From the NCBI GenBank assembly GCA_964545475.1, contig CAZJGG010000003.1, positions 14,143 to 78,142 of the forward strand: DNA of 64,000 nt, in the 5' to 3' direction. The stretch's first letter is position 1. The number at the start of each line of letters is the position of its first letter. The DNA is from CAZJGG01 sp964545475 (GTDB lineage: Bacteria; Bacillota; Clostridia; Lachnospirales; JAISER01). Made by a program: the position numbers and the translations under genes. Below the pieces are notes generated by a model. It was given only the letters and a program-made list of their open reading frames with translations. It did no database searches and was not told the origin of the DNA. Of the stretch, positions 27,216 through 36,675 are shown in pieces.

Positions 27216-27269
27216 CAATTATATATTGACATTGTATGACTGTCAATATATAATTGTATGCAATACAAT
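27216..27269. promoter_or_regulatory. mirror-symmetric overlapping divergent promoters and MocR operator region
   Basis: A perfect 16-bp inverted repeat (27216-27231 and 27241-27256, 9-bp spacer) contains TTGACA-N17-TATAAT on both strands. On plus, -35 is 27226-27231 and -10 is 27249-27254, towards the regulator. On minus, -35 is 27246-27241 and -10 is 27223-27218, towards sstT. Direct copies of ATTGTAT occur 22 bp apart (27231 and 27253), with an inverted copy at 27263. This fits the paired-repeat operators described for MocR proteins. Confidence 0.75.
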
Positions 27270-27291
27270 TTAAATATTTAGGTGATTTTTT

Positions 27292-28683
27292 GTGTGGAAT
27301 GTTAAAACAATTAATACAGATATGCCCCTTTATTTGGCAATAACTGATGCAATTGAAAGAGATATTAGAACAGGTGTTTTAAAACCAGGGGAAAAAATGC
27401 CAACTCATAGGGAATTGGGCAAAATAATAGGAGTAAATGTGTCCACAATTACAAAGGCTTACAAGCAAGCCGAAAAAATAGGGCTGATTACATCTACAGT
27501 TGGAAGCGGCACATTTGTTTCATCGGATTTAGGTTTAAATTCGTCTTTGCTTAATACTGAAAAAGCAAATGGGGAACTTATAGAAATGGGGCTGACATTG
27601 CCGCTTTACTGCGCCGAACCGGACTTAAAGGATATAATCTTAAAGGTTGTAAACCAGTCCAATGTAAATATGTTTATGCGGTATATTTCCCCCAACGGTT
27701 TGCAGCAGCACAGGGAAATTGGTGCGGAGTGGGTGAGGCAATACGGTATTACTGCAGGAGCTGAAAATATTATTATAACAGCAGGGGCGCAACATGCAAT
27801 TTTGTGCATATTGTCTTCTCTTTTTAATCAAGGAGATAAAATAGCAGTAGACTGCTTAACATACCCGGGGGTTAAAACTGCTGCAAAAAGGCTCGGCTTA
27901 AGGCTGGCTGGCATAGCTATCGACGATGAAGGGATGATTCCACAAAGCCTTGAATCCGCTTGCAAAAACAATGAAATAAAAGGGATTTATACAGTTTCTG
28001 ATATGCAGAACCCTACAAACGCTAAAATGTCTGAAAGCAGGTTAAGGGAAATTGCTGAAATTATTGAAAGATATGATTTAATTTTGATTGAGGATGACTT
28101 ATATCGTTTTCTTTCAGACAATCCGGCTAACACATTGACTTCCCTTATTCCAGATAGAAGCATATATATTGGGGGATTGTCAAAAGCATTTTATACTGGG
28201 CTTAGAATTTCTTTTGTGGTTTCTCCTAAGCAATACTACAGCAGAATTTCTCAAGCGGTTGTAGACACAATATGGATGGCATCACAGCTTAATGCGGAAA
28301 TAGTTTGTAAATGTATTGAAACAGGTATCGCCAACAAAATTATAAGATTAAAAAGGCAAGAACTAAAAAAAAGGGCGGAGTTGTTTTGTGAAAAAATGGT
28401 TGACTTCACATATTCATATAGCCCTTACAGCATGTTTGTATGGCTAACGCTTCCTAAGGACTGGAGTAGTTACGAATTTGAGAAAACTGCAAATTCTAAC
28501 GGTATTAACATAGTTACAGCTAATAAATTTGTTGTAGGAAATATTATGCCGCCAAACTGCATTCGTGTTTCGCTTTCAGGAACGGAGAGTTTAGCAGAAT
28601 TTGAAAAAGGTCTTAATATTTTAAAAAATGTTTTAAACCGTGAATTTAGAGATATTGAAAATATTACTAATTATGTTTTATAA
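27292..28683 (+). CDS. MocR-type transcriptional regulator (GntR HTH fused to aminotransferase-like domain)
   Basis: The 463-residue protein has an N-terminal GntR winged helix (residues about 1-75; GEKMPTHRELGKIIGVN and TITKAYK) and a fold-type I aminotransferase-like domain with a PLP lysine in YIGGLSKAFYTG and Asp in IEDDLYRF. MocR proteins bind PLP and sense amino-acid-related ligands. It starts with GTG after AGGTGAT. It is divergent from sstT across a shared promoter, so control of Ser/Thr uptake and catabolism, with autoregulation, is a strong inference. Confidence 0.88.
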   Translation: MWNVKTINTDMPLYLAITDAIERDIRTGVLKPGEKMPTHRELGKIIGVNVSTITKAYKQAEKIGLITSTVGSGTFVSSDLGLNSSLLNTEKANGELIEMGLTLPLYCAEPDLKDIILKVVNQSNVNMFMRYISPNGLQQHREIGAEWVRQYGITAGAENIIITAGAQHAILCILSSLFNQGDKIAVDCLTYPGVKTAAKRLGLRLAGIAIDDEGMIPQSLESACKNNEIKGIYTVSDMQNPTNAKMSESRLREIAEIIERYDLILIEDDLYRFLSDNPANTLTSLIPDRSIYIGGLSKAFYTGLRISFVVSPKQYYSRISQAVVDTIWMASQLNAEIVCKCIETGIANKIIRLKRQELKKRAELFCEKMVDFTYSYSPYSMFVWLTLPKDWSSYEFEKTANSNGINIVTANKFVVGNIMPPNCIRVSLSGTESLAEFEKGLNILKNVLNREFRDIENITNYVL

Positions 28684-28687
28684 AAAA

Positions 28688-28720
28688 ACTCATCCCCCAA
28701 TAAGAGGGATGAGTTTTTTA
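28688..28720. terminator. bidirectional terminator between regulator and SLH gene
   Basis: ACTCATCCC (28688-28696) pairs with GGGATGAGT (28706-28714) and is flanked by A- and T-runs, serving both convergent genes. Confidence 0.9.
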
Positions 28721-31246
28721 TTAGTTTGTTACATTAATTGTTACGCTAATAGTACCTTTATTGTAATTGGAATCAGTACCTCTGTAAGTTGAAGTATAAG
28801 CGCCAGTTGTAGTAGTTGAAGATACTGAACCGTAGATTCTACCGTTAATATAGTCAAAAGCTACATTTGAAGGAAGTTCGCCGCCAATTTTTTCCCAATA
28901 AACTTTAGAGCTTGTGTTAGCTGATAAGTTAATTGTAGAAATTGTACTTCCGCTTCTTACAGTTTGAGGGTTATTGGAAGCGTAAACTGATAAGCTTCCG
29001 GAACTATCATTTGAATAACCACTCCAGCTGAAAGATTTTCCAGCAGCAACATATCCGTCATTGTTTACATAAAGATTATAGCTTTTATTGCTTGTTAAAT
29101 CAAAGTTTAACGTTAATTCATAACAACCTTTTGAGCTGTTGTAATAAGTGCTTGAAACGGTGTTGTTATTATAATTTTTATAGTAAGAAGAACCGTAATA
29201 ACCGTTATTATAATAACCATTATTATAATAATATCTGCCGTAGTTGTCATAATAAGCATACTGTATTAAAGTACCGTCAAGCTCGTTATACTTTATGCCA
29301 TCATAATAACCGTATCTGCCGTAAATATAGTTGCCGTATCTATCGTAGATACCATCGTTGCAGTAACTAAATTTGTTATATCTGTCGTAATAACCGAAAT
29401 AGCCGTCTCTGTAAGTTAAGAGGTTGCCATATTTGTCATAATAACCATCTTTAATTGTAACTATGCGACCATCTCTTGAATAGTAGCCGTCTCTGTAGAA
29501 GTATACGTAATTACCGTATTCGTCAAGGTAATTGTATTTTCCGCCATAATAACCGGGCGGGTAATAATTGTAATCATAATCGTAATAATTATAATAGTAT
29601 CCGCTTGAAAGTGAAGTATCGGATACCCAGAATGACAAACCACTGTGATAAGGCATATAAACTTCAAGAGTACGAGAACCCGTTGTAGTTATGCTTGATA
29701 CGCTTATTCCCCATGGGTTGTAGTAGGTGATGCCGCCGTAGTAGCCGCCATAATACCCACCGTTATAATAAGGATCATAATATGGGTCATAATCAAGGTA
29801 TCTTCCGTATACTTTTCGACCATAAGAGTCATAATAATATACACCGTTACTATCTTGGTAATATGAAATTCTTGAATTAGAACCTGCACCTAAAACGTAA
29901 GGACCAACAGATGTTGATTGACCAACGCTGAAGTTACCAAGACCGTTGCCGGAAGTATAACCGTCTCTGCCGCCGGAAACTGATGCGGAGAAAATAGTAG
30001 TACCGGTAACGTTGCTGTCAATTGAAAGCTTTGCATCTTTAACATTAAACGCAACGCTGTTTGCGCTTATTTTAGAGGAAGAAATAGCTCCTGTACCGGA
30101 AATAACAGAATTCTGACCTCTAACGTTAAGAGTATTAATTGAGCCATAAACGTTAACTGTCGTGTTTGGTGCTGTGTTTAAAACGTTAAATTCTTGAACG
30201 TTTGAATTAGATTCAATAGTTACTTTTGAATTAGATTCAGAAACACTGATTCTGTTTGCTTTGCCGTTTTTAACAGCAACAGAAACATCAGATTTAACAT
30301 CAATATTGCTGAAATTGCCATCTAAAGTAACAAGCTTATTTCCGCTTTTAACAAGTGTATTGTTTACAACGGAATTAATGTCTGCACTTACTTTAACAGA
30401 ATTTTCTTTGTTTTGTACAACTACAGAGTTAACCTGAGAAGAAACAAGGTTAACAGAATCCGGACCGCCGCCACGGATTACAAGTTTACCAGTAATTTTT
30501 ACATTTTTAATTGTTACGCTTCCTTCAGCTACGCCTTCGGAAATAATAACGTCGCCGTTAACAGTCATGCCTGACAATGTTGAATAAGGAGAATTAACAA
30601 TTACCGTACCTTTTACATCTGTGTTAAGCGATTGTGTCTTTACGATTTCTTTAACAATAGTGTCAATAATTTTAATTGTTTCTGCTCGGGATATTGTTTC
30701 ACGTGGCATAAAAGTTCCGTTAGGATAACCTTTTATGTATCCCTTGCTTTGGAATGTTGCAACAAAAGCTTTTGCATAGTTTGCAATTTCGTAATCGTCA
30801 GTAAAAGTTGAATTATTTACAGACTGTTCAACATCAAACGCTTTGCCTAAAAGAGTAATCATATCTTGACGATTAATATATTCATTTGGTAACATGTTGT
30901 TGCCGCTGTCCGTCAAAACATCTGCTTGATAAACTCTTAAAAGTGAATCTTTGTAAGGACTGTATTCCAAATCGTTAAAAGATTTGGTGGCTTTAACTTT
31001 ATAATTCATAATTTTGTCAAGCCAGAAAGCAATTTCCCCACGGGTAATAGCATCATCCGGTCTAAAATTAGAACCCGATTCAGAAATTACGCCATAATCA
31101 GTCCACTTTTGTATCTCGATACTTGCCCAGTTGTTATCCGTGTCGGAATAAACAGATGCATTTGCCGGCACAAACCTATTGCCATAAGGCACAAATGTAA
31201 TTGAAAGGACAAATACAAGTACAAATGCTACAAATTTCTTTTGCAT
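28721..31246 (-). CDS. S-layer-homology surface protein with tyrosine-rich region
   Basis: The 841-residue secreted protein has a signal peptide ending near ANA30. Three SLH domains follow (about 40-85, 90-140, 148-200; ITRGE and ISRAE motifs), which anchor it to cell-wall polymers. A Val/Ser/Asn-rich stretch at about 205-430 has the rhythm of a beta-helix. Residues about 459-695 are extraordinarily rich in Tyr, Gly, Asn and Asp, with repeated units such as YDRYGNYIYGRYGYYDG, interrupted by a short beta-rich segment. A putative Ig-like C-terminal part ends it. No enzyme motif is seen. A structural, adhesive or cross-linked wall role is possible. It is likely monocistronic. Confidence 0.88.
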   Translation of the reverse strand: MQKKFVAFVLVFVLSITFVPYGNRFVPANASVYSDTDNNWASIEIQKWTDYGVISESGSNFRPDDAITRGEIAFWLDKIMNYKVKATKSFNDLEYSPYKDSLLRVYQADVLTDSGNNMLPNEYINRQDMITLLGKAFDVEQSVNNSTFTDDYEIANYAKAFVATFQSKGYIKGYPNGTFMPRETISRAETIKIIDTIVKEIVKTQSLNTDVKGTVIVNSPYSTLSGMTVNGDVIISEGVAEGSVTIKNVKITGKLVIRGGGPDSVNLVSSQVNSVVVQNKENSVKVSADINSVVNNTLVKSGNKLVTLDGNFSNIDVKSDVSVAVKNGKANRISVSESNSKVTIESNSNVQEFNVLNTAPNTTVNVYGSINTLNVRGQNSVISGTGAISSSKISANSVAFNVKDAKLSIDSNVTGTTIFSASVSGGRDGYTSGNGLGNFSVGQSTSVGPYVLGAGSNSRISYYQDSNGVYYYDSYGRKVYGRYLDYDPYYDPYYNGGYYGGYYGGITYYNPWGISVSSITTTGSRTLEVYMPYHSGLSFWVSDTSLSSGYYYNYYDYDYNYYPPGYYGGKYNYLDEYGNYVYFYRDGYYSRDGRIVTIKDGYYDKYGNLLTYRDGYFGYYDRYNKFSYCNDGIYDRYGNYIYGRYGYYDGIKYNELDGTLIQYAYYDNYGRYYYNNGYYNNGYYGSSYYKNYNNNTVSSTYYNSSKGCYELTLNFDLTSNKSYNLYVNNDGYVAAGKSFSWSGYSNDSSGSLSVYASNNPQTVRSGSTISTINLSANTSSKVYWEKIGGELPSNVAFDYINGRIYGSVSSTTTTGAYTSTYRGTDSNYNKGTISVTINVTN

Positions 31247-31346
31247 TATAAACTACCTCCCTTAATGAACATTAAATATTAAATAAAGTTCGTTCATTGA
31301 TAACATTATACAACAATATACGAAAAAAATAAAGAGTAAGTTTTTA

Positions 31347-32198
31347 CTATTTGTTTAAATTTTTGTTTTTTCTTCGTAAAAATAACAAAATACCAAAAAT
31401 TACCAGTATAAAAGATAAAATTTGAGATATAGCTATGTTTGTACCCCAAAGATAAAGCTGGTCGGTTCTAAGCCCTTCAATAAAAAACCTGCCAAGCCCG
31501 TATCCTGCTAAATAAAGGCAGAAAATTGAGCCGTCTGTTTTTTTGCGTATTTTATATATATTCATTAAAGCAAACACAAATGCGCACCATAGAGATTCAT
31601 ACAAAAATGTTGGATGAACCTGAATATACGGCGATTCGTTTACATATATAATATGCTCCTTAAGTATGTTAGGTACATATAAAAATGGGTCTATTTTAAG
31701 CTGCATCGCAAAAAGGCTATCTGTAAAACCACCGAAAGCTTCCCTATTAAAAAAATTACCCCACCTCCCAATGGCTTGACCTAAAATTAGACCAGGGGCT
31801 GTCGTGTCCGCAAAAAGCCAGAAGTTTAGTTTGTGTTTTTTGGTATACCAAATTGCCGTTAAAACAGCGAATATTACGCCGCCGTAAATTGCAAGCCCAC
31901 CCTCTCTTGTAGCGAAAATTTTAATCAAATTGTCTTTATATTCGTCCCAGGTAAAAATAACATAATATAGCCTAGCCCCTATGACGCTTGTAATAATTAC
32001 ATAATATAAAAAGTTTGTGTAAATATCCGGGTCTTGCCCGGTTCTTTTCGCTTCGTGTATGGCGTAATATGTACCGGCTAATATGCCTGAACATATTATT
32101 AGCCCGTAAAAATAAATATCCAGCCCAAAAACTGAAAATGCTACTCTTGATAAATTATTAATTTCAATACCCATATTTGGAAAAATTACGTCAGGCAT
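31347..32198 (-). CDS. lgt: prolipoprotein diacylglyceryl transferase
   Basis: This membrane enzyme transfers diacylglycerol to the lipobox cysteine of prelipoproteins, and would act on the three lipoproteins in this window. The start is the ATG at 32198, 5 nt after GGAGG; the TTG at 32210 sits on that site. The 283-residue protein has about seven spans and the signature GQAIGRWGNFFNREAFGG. GLRTDQLYLWG near the C-terminus is also conserved in the family. It lies 17 bp after the M16 gene stop and is probably in one operon with the two M16 genes. Confidence 0.94.
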   Translation of the reverse strand: MPDVIFPNMGIEINNLSRVAFSVFGLDIYFYGLIICSGILAGTYYAIHEAKRTGQDPDIYTNFLYYVIITSVIGARLYYVIFTWDEYKDNLIKIFATREGGLAIYGGVIFAVLTAIWYTKKHKLNFWLFADTTAPGLILGQAIGRWGNFFNREAFGGFTDSLFAMQLKIDPFLYVPNILKEHIIYVNESPYIQVHPTFLYESLWCAFVFALMNIYKIRKKTDGSIFCLYLAGYGLGRFFIEGLRTDQLYLWGTNIAISQILSFILVIFGILLFLRRKNKNLNK

Positions 32199-32215
32199 AT
32201 TTTCCTCCAAGATTA

Positions 32216-33493
32216 TTATTGTTTTACTGTGCTTACAGGGCGCATGATTGACAAACTGTAATTATCGTCTTTAAAGAGCTTTTCAAGCTTTTTCTGCGTT
32301 TCTTCTAAGCTGCATTTTTTCAAAGCCTCTAAAAAATCAAATAAATGCAAAGATTTATTGAAAAGGCTTGTCTGCCCCATAGCAATTGCGTCAATATCGT
32401 TAAAGCTTCTGTAAAAACGCCCTAAATGCTTGTTTTTAATTTGCTCGAAGCGTTCTTGGCATATTCCGTCTTTTTTAACCTTATTTATTTCTTCTATAAT
32501 AAGCTCCGTTGTTTTTTCGGGGTTTTCGCATGTGCCGGAAAAAACTGCTGTTCCAAAAAAGCTTTCGGCGCTGTATTCAAGAGAAACAGGCCCGTCTATA
32601 TGCCCTTTTTCATAAAGAGTGTTAAAAAAGTTAGAGCTTAGCCCTGCCAAAACGTCCATTAAAATCTTTGTGCCAACCATGCGGTTTTCAATGCTTTCAC
32701 ATAGGTTTGTCTCTTTAAACCCTAAAGAAAACATAGGGCGAGACAATTCCATCTCCGCTTCTGTTTTGCTTTTTAAAATTCCGTTAGGTTCTTCGCCGTA
32801 AAGACTTTTAATTTCTCGTTTTTCCAGTTTTTTAATTTTTTTCTCAGCCATTTCATAAATTTTGTTTTCATCAAAATCCCCAACACATATTAAAGCACTG
32901 TTTTCAGCATAATAAAATGTATTGAAGCAGTTTTCAAGCATATCTTTTGTAATAGAAGTTATACTTTCAACAGAGCCTGCAATATTATTTCTTACAGGGC
33001 AGTTTTTGTAAAGGGCTTGCATAAGATTAAGCCGCATTTGCCAAAAAGCGTTGTCGTCATACATTCTGATTTCCTGAGCAATTATGCCTTTTTCTTTTTC
33101 AACATTTTTTTCTGTTAGCTTAATTCTTTGGGTAAACTCAAGAAGCAAATCCAAGTTTTCATAAAAATTATCAATACCGCTGAAATAATAAGCGGTATTT
33201 AAAATGTTGGTAAAGGCATTAACATTTGCGCCGTTTTCGGTAAACTTGTTAAAAACGTTAATTTCTTCATCTTCAAAAAGCTTGTGCTCTAAAAAATGAG
33301 CTATGCCTTCCGGAGTTTTTACAGTTTTTCCGTTATACTCGAAAGCTGTGTCGCAAGAGCCATAATTAACGCAAAGAACGGCTTCTTTTTCAGCAAACCG
33401 CTCCTTTGGAATTATATAACAGGTAAGCCCGTTTGACAACACATTTATTTTAATGGACATTCCAAGGGTTTCGTCATAGTAAGTCTTTTCCAT
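32216..33493 (-). CDS. M16 zinc peptidase, catalytic member (YmfH-like)
   Basis: The 425-residue insulinase-family protein has the inverted zinc motif HFLEHKLFE with the distal Glu region downstream. It resembles B. subtilis YmfH, which is encoded beside a non-catalytic partner, as here. M16 pairs act as clam-shell dimers on peptides. It starts 19 bp after the upstream partner's stop. Substrate is unknown; the neighbouring spoVA genes suggest, but do not show, a link with sporulation. Confidence 0.85.
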   Translation of the reverse strand: MEKTYYDETLGMSIKINVLSNGLTCYIIPKERFAEKEAVLCVNYGSCDTAFEYNGKTVKTPEGIAHFLEHKLFEDEEINVFNKFTENGANVNAFTNILNTAYYFSGIDNFYENLDLLLEFTQRIKLTEKNVEKEKGIIAQEIRMYDDNAFWQMRLNLMQALYKNCPVRNNIAGSVESITSITKDMLENCFNTFYYAENSALICVGDFDENKIYEMAEKKIKKLEKREIKSLYGEEPNGILKSKTEAEMELSRPMFSLGFKETNLCESIENRMVGTKILMDVLAGLSSNFFNTLYEKGHIDGPVSLEYSAESFFGTAVFSGTCENPEKTTELIIEEINKVKKDGICQERFEQIKNKHLGRFYRSFNDIDAIAMGQTSLFNKSLHLFDFLEALKKCSLEETQKKLEKLFKDDNYSLSIMRPVSTVKQ

Positions 33494-33512
33494 AATTATT
33501 CACCTAATGCTA

Positions 33513-34745
33513 TTATTTTAAACAGTAAATTGTATCGGTATAAATTTTTTCTGCAATTGGAGGTAATTCATCTTTTTTTACATTTTTCATCATGTTAATA
33601 AAGTCATTTATATTATTTTCATCATGAAGTAAAAGCTGTGAAACATAAAAATCAATGGTTGAACCCGGATAATCCTTTATTCCAACCATTTTTTTAATAA
33701 GTCCGCTTTTGCTTGCCTCAAATTCCTTATCGCTAATATTGCCTTTTTTTAGGTCTTCCAGCTGATTTAAAGAAATTTCAATAGTTTTTTCAAAGTTTTT
33801 GGAATCTACGCCTGCCTGCATAACCATAATGCCTTTAAACCTAAATAAAAAAGAACCAATACTGTAACAAAGGCTTTCTTCCTCCCGGACTTTTGCAAAA
33901 AGCCGGGAGTTAGCACCGCCACCGAAAATTTCATTTAAAATTAAAAGCCTTAAATAATCCTCACTTACAGGCTTAACTCCTGTTCTTAAACCAATGCAAA
34001 TTTTGCCTTGGTTAACGTTCTTTTCTTCTAAAACCTTATTAGGATTATCAACCGGCTTGTAAACTATTTCCTCTTTAGGTATTTTGTCAATTTCAGAACG
34101 TTTATGAGTATACCAACCATTTAATTTATTAGCTATTATACCTTCGTTAACATCGCCCATAATAATAATTTCAATAGGGGCATGTTCAAGCAAATGTATA
34201 TAATGTTCGTAGCAATTTTTTTCATTTATGGCTTTTAAATCTTCTATTTCGCCGTCTCCGTAAATGCCGAAAGGTTCATCTTTGCACATTTCGTTTAACA
34301 AACGAAGTTTTGCGTATTCGGCTTTGTTATTTATTCTTGCGGAAATCGCATGAGTTAGGTTTTCTTTTTCGGAATCTGTATATACTTTTTTAAATCCGCC
34401 GTTTTCGCAAAGAGGGTTTAAAAGCATTTCCTTTAAAAAATCTAAGCAGTTATCAAGCTCGTCTTTAAAGCATTCAATATAAAACTCAATTATTTGATTT
34501 TCGCCTTTTTTTATTATCTGTATTTCAAACGCCGCACCAAAAAGACGTTCTGTGTGGGCGTTTATTTCTTTCATATCTTGATACTTGTGAGAACCTCTTT
34601 GTAAAATCTGAGATATTAATGCGTTTTTTGCGGCGTTTTCCTTTGTAAGGGGTTGCCTTAATATTACGCATGTGTAAACAGAATTGAACTTTTCTGACGG
34701 TATTACATGGACGTTAACACCGTCTGCTATTTTAAACCCGCTCAT
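33513..34745 (-). CDS. M16 family protein lacking the zinc motif (YmfF-like)
   Basis: The 410-residue insulinase-like protein lacks HxxEH. The equivalent region reads LISQILQRGSHKYQDMKE. It still has the substrate-binding C-terminal landmark GGGANSRLFAKVREEESLCYSI. It is the expected non-catalytic partner of the adjacent active member. It starts 4 bp after the spoVAD stop, so it is in the spoVA transcript. Confidence 0.85.
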   Translation of the reverse strand: MSGFKIADGVNVHVIPSEKFNSVYTCVILRQPLTKENAAKNALISQILQRGSHKYQDMKEINAHTERLFGAAFEIQIIKKGENQIIEFYIECFKDELDNCLDFLKEMLLNPLCENGGFKKVYTDSEKENLTHAISARINNKAEYAKLRLLNEMCKDEPFGIYGDGEIEDLKAINEKNCYEHYIHLLEHAPIEIIIMGDVNEGIIANKLNGWYTHKRSEIDKIPKEEIVYKPVDNPNKVLEEKNVNQGKICIGLRTGVKPVSEDYLRLLILNEIFGGGANSRLFAKVREEESLCYSIGSFLFRFKGIMVMQAGVDSKNFEKTIEISLNQLEDLKKGNISDKEFEASKSGLIKKMVGIKDYPGSTIDFYVSQLLLHDENNINDFINMMKNVKKDELPPIAEKIYTDTIYCLK

Positions 34746-34749
34746 TTTA

Positions 34750-35763
34750 TCAATCCTTTAATTCAATTGAAACTGCATGTGCAATGCCAGGTATATTTTG
34801 TCCTTGTTGGCTGCTTGTTGTGCTTAAAAGTGCTCCTGTTGGAACAAACAGTATTTTCTTTATTTCTTTCTTTTTAAGTTTTGAATAATAATATCCGCAA
34901 AAAGTTACTGCAGAACATGCGCAGCCGCTTCCTCCGGCGTGGGTGTCTTGCTTGTCCTTATTAAAAATTTCAATTCCGCAATCGGTGTAATTGTTTGAAA
35001 GCTGGAATCCTTCTTCTCCCATTAAATCTTTAACAAGCTGATGCCCAACATAACCTAAATCCCCTGTTGCTATAACGTCATAATAATCCGGAGTTCTGCC
35101 GAAGTCTTTAAAATGTGCAGCAAGGGTTTCCGCTGCGGCAGGCGCCATGGCTGCGCCCATGTTGTTGGCATCAGATATGCCAAGGTCAACTATTTTTCCT
35201 GTTGTAACTCCAGTTACATAAGGGCCGCTTCCTGTTTTAGAAAGTATAGCAGAGCCGTCTCCTGTAACTGTCCAGGTGGCAGTAGGGGGGCGTTGACCAC
35301 CTAATTCAAGAGGAAAGCGAAACTGCTTTTCTGCGGAGCAAAAATGGCTTGATGCGCCTATTAATACATTATCTGCAAATCCGCCGTCAATAAGCATAGA
35401 ACCTAGGCTTAATCCCAGTCCAAAGGTCGAACATGCGCCGAATACTCCAATAAGAGGTATATCTAAACCCGTTACGCCAAAGGTTGTGCCTGTGCATTGG
35501 TTTAATAAATCCCCTGCAAGCAAATAATGCAAGTTTTTTTTAGGCATTTGCGCCTTTTTGATTATTAATTCCATTGTATCTTTAACAATTTTGCTTTCGG
35601 CTTTTTCCCAGCTGTCTTCTCCTGCAAGTGCATCGCTTAAAACAACGTCGAAATGTTTTGCAAGAGGACCTTCGCCTTCTTTAGGGCCTACTATTGAAGC
35701 AGTTTCAAGTATAGTTACAGGCCTTTCAAAAAAAACCGATTGCGCCCCAAGTCTTTTGTTCAT
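34750..35763 (-). CDS. spoVAD: stage V sporulation protein AD
   Basis: The 337-residue protein has the thiolase-like fold of SpoVAD, which binds dipicolinic acid during its uptake into the forespore and its release in germination. Landmarks are the N-terminus GAQSVFFERPVTI, GACSTFGLGL, and AGGSGCACSAVTFCGYY. It follows spoVAC by 9 bp. Confidence 0.94.
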   Translation of the reverse strand: MNKRLGAQSVFFERPVTILETASIVGPKEGEGPLAKHFDVVLSDALAGEDSWEKAESKIVKDTMELIIKKAQMPKKNLHYLLAGDLLNQCTGTTFGVTGLDIPLIGVFGACSTFGLGLSLGSMLIDGGFADNVLIGASSHFCSAEKQFRFPLELGGQRPPTATWTVTGDGSAILSKTGSGPYVTGVTTGKIVDLGISDANNMGAAMAPAAAETLAAHFKDFGRTPDYYDVIATGDLGYVGHQLVKDLMGEEGFQLSNNYTDCGIEIFNKDKQDTHAGGSGCACSAVTFCGYYYSKLKKKEIKKILFVPTGALLSTTSSQQGQNIPGIAHAVSIELKD

Positions 35764-35772
35764 AATCCCACC

Positions 35773-36219
35773 TCATTTCACAAAGTAATAAATTAAACCT
35801 ACTATTACCGATGTTAAAACCCCATATAATATTACAGGACCAGCTACTAAAAATATTTTTGCGCCAACACCAAGAATGTAGCCCTCTTTTTTAAATTCTA
35901 TGGCTGGAGCGGCAACGGAATTTGCAAAGCCTGTAATAGGAACGACAGAACCTGCTCCGGCAAATTTGCCGAATTTATCGTAAACACCAAAGCCTGTTAA
36001 TAAAACGGCGATTAAAATAAGAATAATAGAGGTATACATGCTTGCGTCGTCTTTTTCAAAGCCACGGTTAACAAAATAATTATTAATAAATTGCCCAACT
36101 GTGCAAATAAAACCGCCAACTAAAAACGCCTTTAAGCAATCGGAAACGATATTTGAATTTGGTGAGGCTTTTTCAACCATTTTTTTATATTTATCTTTGC
36201 CTTTTTGAGTTTTGTCCAT
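35773..36219 (-). CDS. spoVAC: stage V sporulation protein AC
   Basis: The 148-residue inner-membrane protein has several membrane spans and the family segments FLVGGFICTVGQ and GFANSVAAPAIEFKKEG. In B. subtilis SpoVAC acts as a mechanosensitive channel releasing dipicolinate during germination. It lies between spoVAB and spoVAD. Confidence 0.93.
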   Translation of the reverse strand: MDKTQKGKDKYKKMVEKASPNSNIVSDCLKAFLVGGFICTVGQFINNYFVNRGFEKDDASMYTSIILILIAVLLTGFGVYDKFGKFAGAGSVVPITGFANSVAAPAIEFKKEGYILGVGAKIFLVAGPVILYGVLTSVIVGLIYYFVK

Positions 36220-36239
36220 AGCAAATCATTCCTTTTTGT

Positions 36240-36674
36240 TTATTGCGGCTTGTAAAAGCCCGGTACTGTAAAATACAATATTGAACCGACAAATTTGCCT
36301 ATTGCTATGCATAAAATAAAATAAAATATACCTTGCTGAATTCTTGCTCGCCTTGTAAAAATGGGAATAACGTTTAGAACCTCTGCTAAAGACATTGCTA
36401 GAACGCCTAAGAACACGCCGCCGCAAAAAGAAAGTAAAGAGCCGACAAAAATGTTTATTTGTGTTTTAAAGTGTAGGGCATCAATGGCAGCACCTGAAAT
36501 TCCTCCAAGCATAACGGCTTCTTCGTAAAGCCTAGCATACTGTTCCGTCTTAGTTTTTTGCGCAAGCCGGGGGATTACGCCTATTACGGCAATAAAAGCA
36601 TAAACACCTCCGGCAATGATAACGCCGCCGGAAAAGGCTAAAAACATGCCGCATAAATATTTTAAATAAAACAC
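36240..36674 (-). CDS. spoVAB: stage V sporulation protein AB
   Basis: The 144-residue membrane protein has about four spans, with the SpoVAB pattern FLAFSGGVIIAGGVYAFIAVIGVIPR and PIFTRRARIQQG (first motif shown across a span). Its molecular role is not established. SpoVAA and SpoVAB are found in Bacillus and only some Clostridia. It starts 1 bp after the spoVAA stop. Confidence 0.88.
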   Translation of the reverse strand: MFYLKYLCGMFLAFSGGVIIAGGVYAFIAVIGVIPRLAQKTKTEQYARLYEEAVMLGGISGAAIDALHFKTQINIFVGSLLSFCGGVFLGVLAMSLAEVLNVIPIFTRRARIQQGIFYFILCIAIGKFVGSILYFTVPGFYKPQ

Positions 36675-36675
36675 G

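Noticed and set aside
29092..29889. Open frames overlapping the Tyr-rich region of the SLH gene, on either strand
   Set aside because: They are composition artefacts of the repeated Tyr/Asn/Gly codons and have no ribosome binding site.
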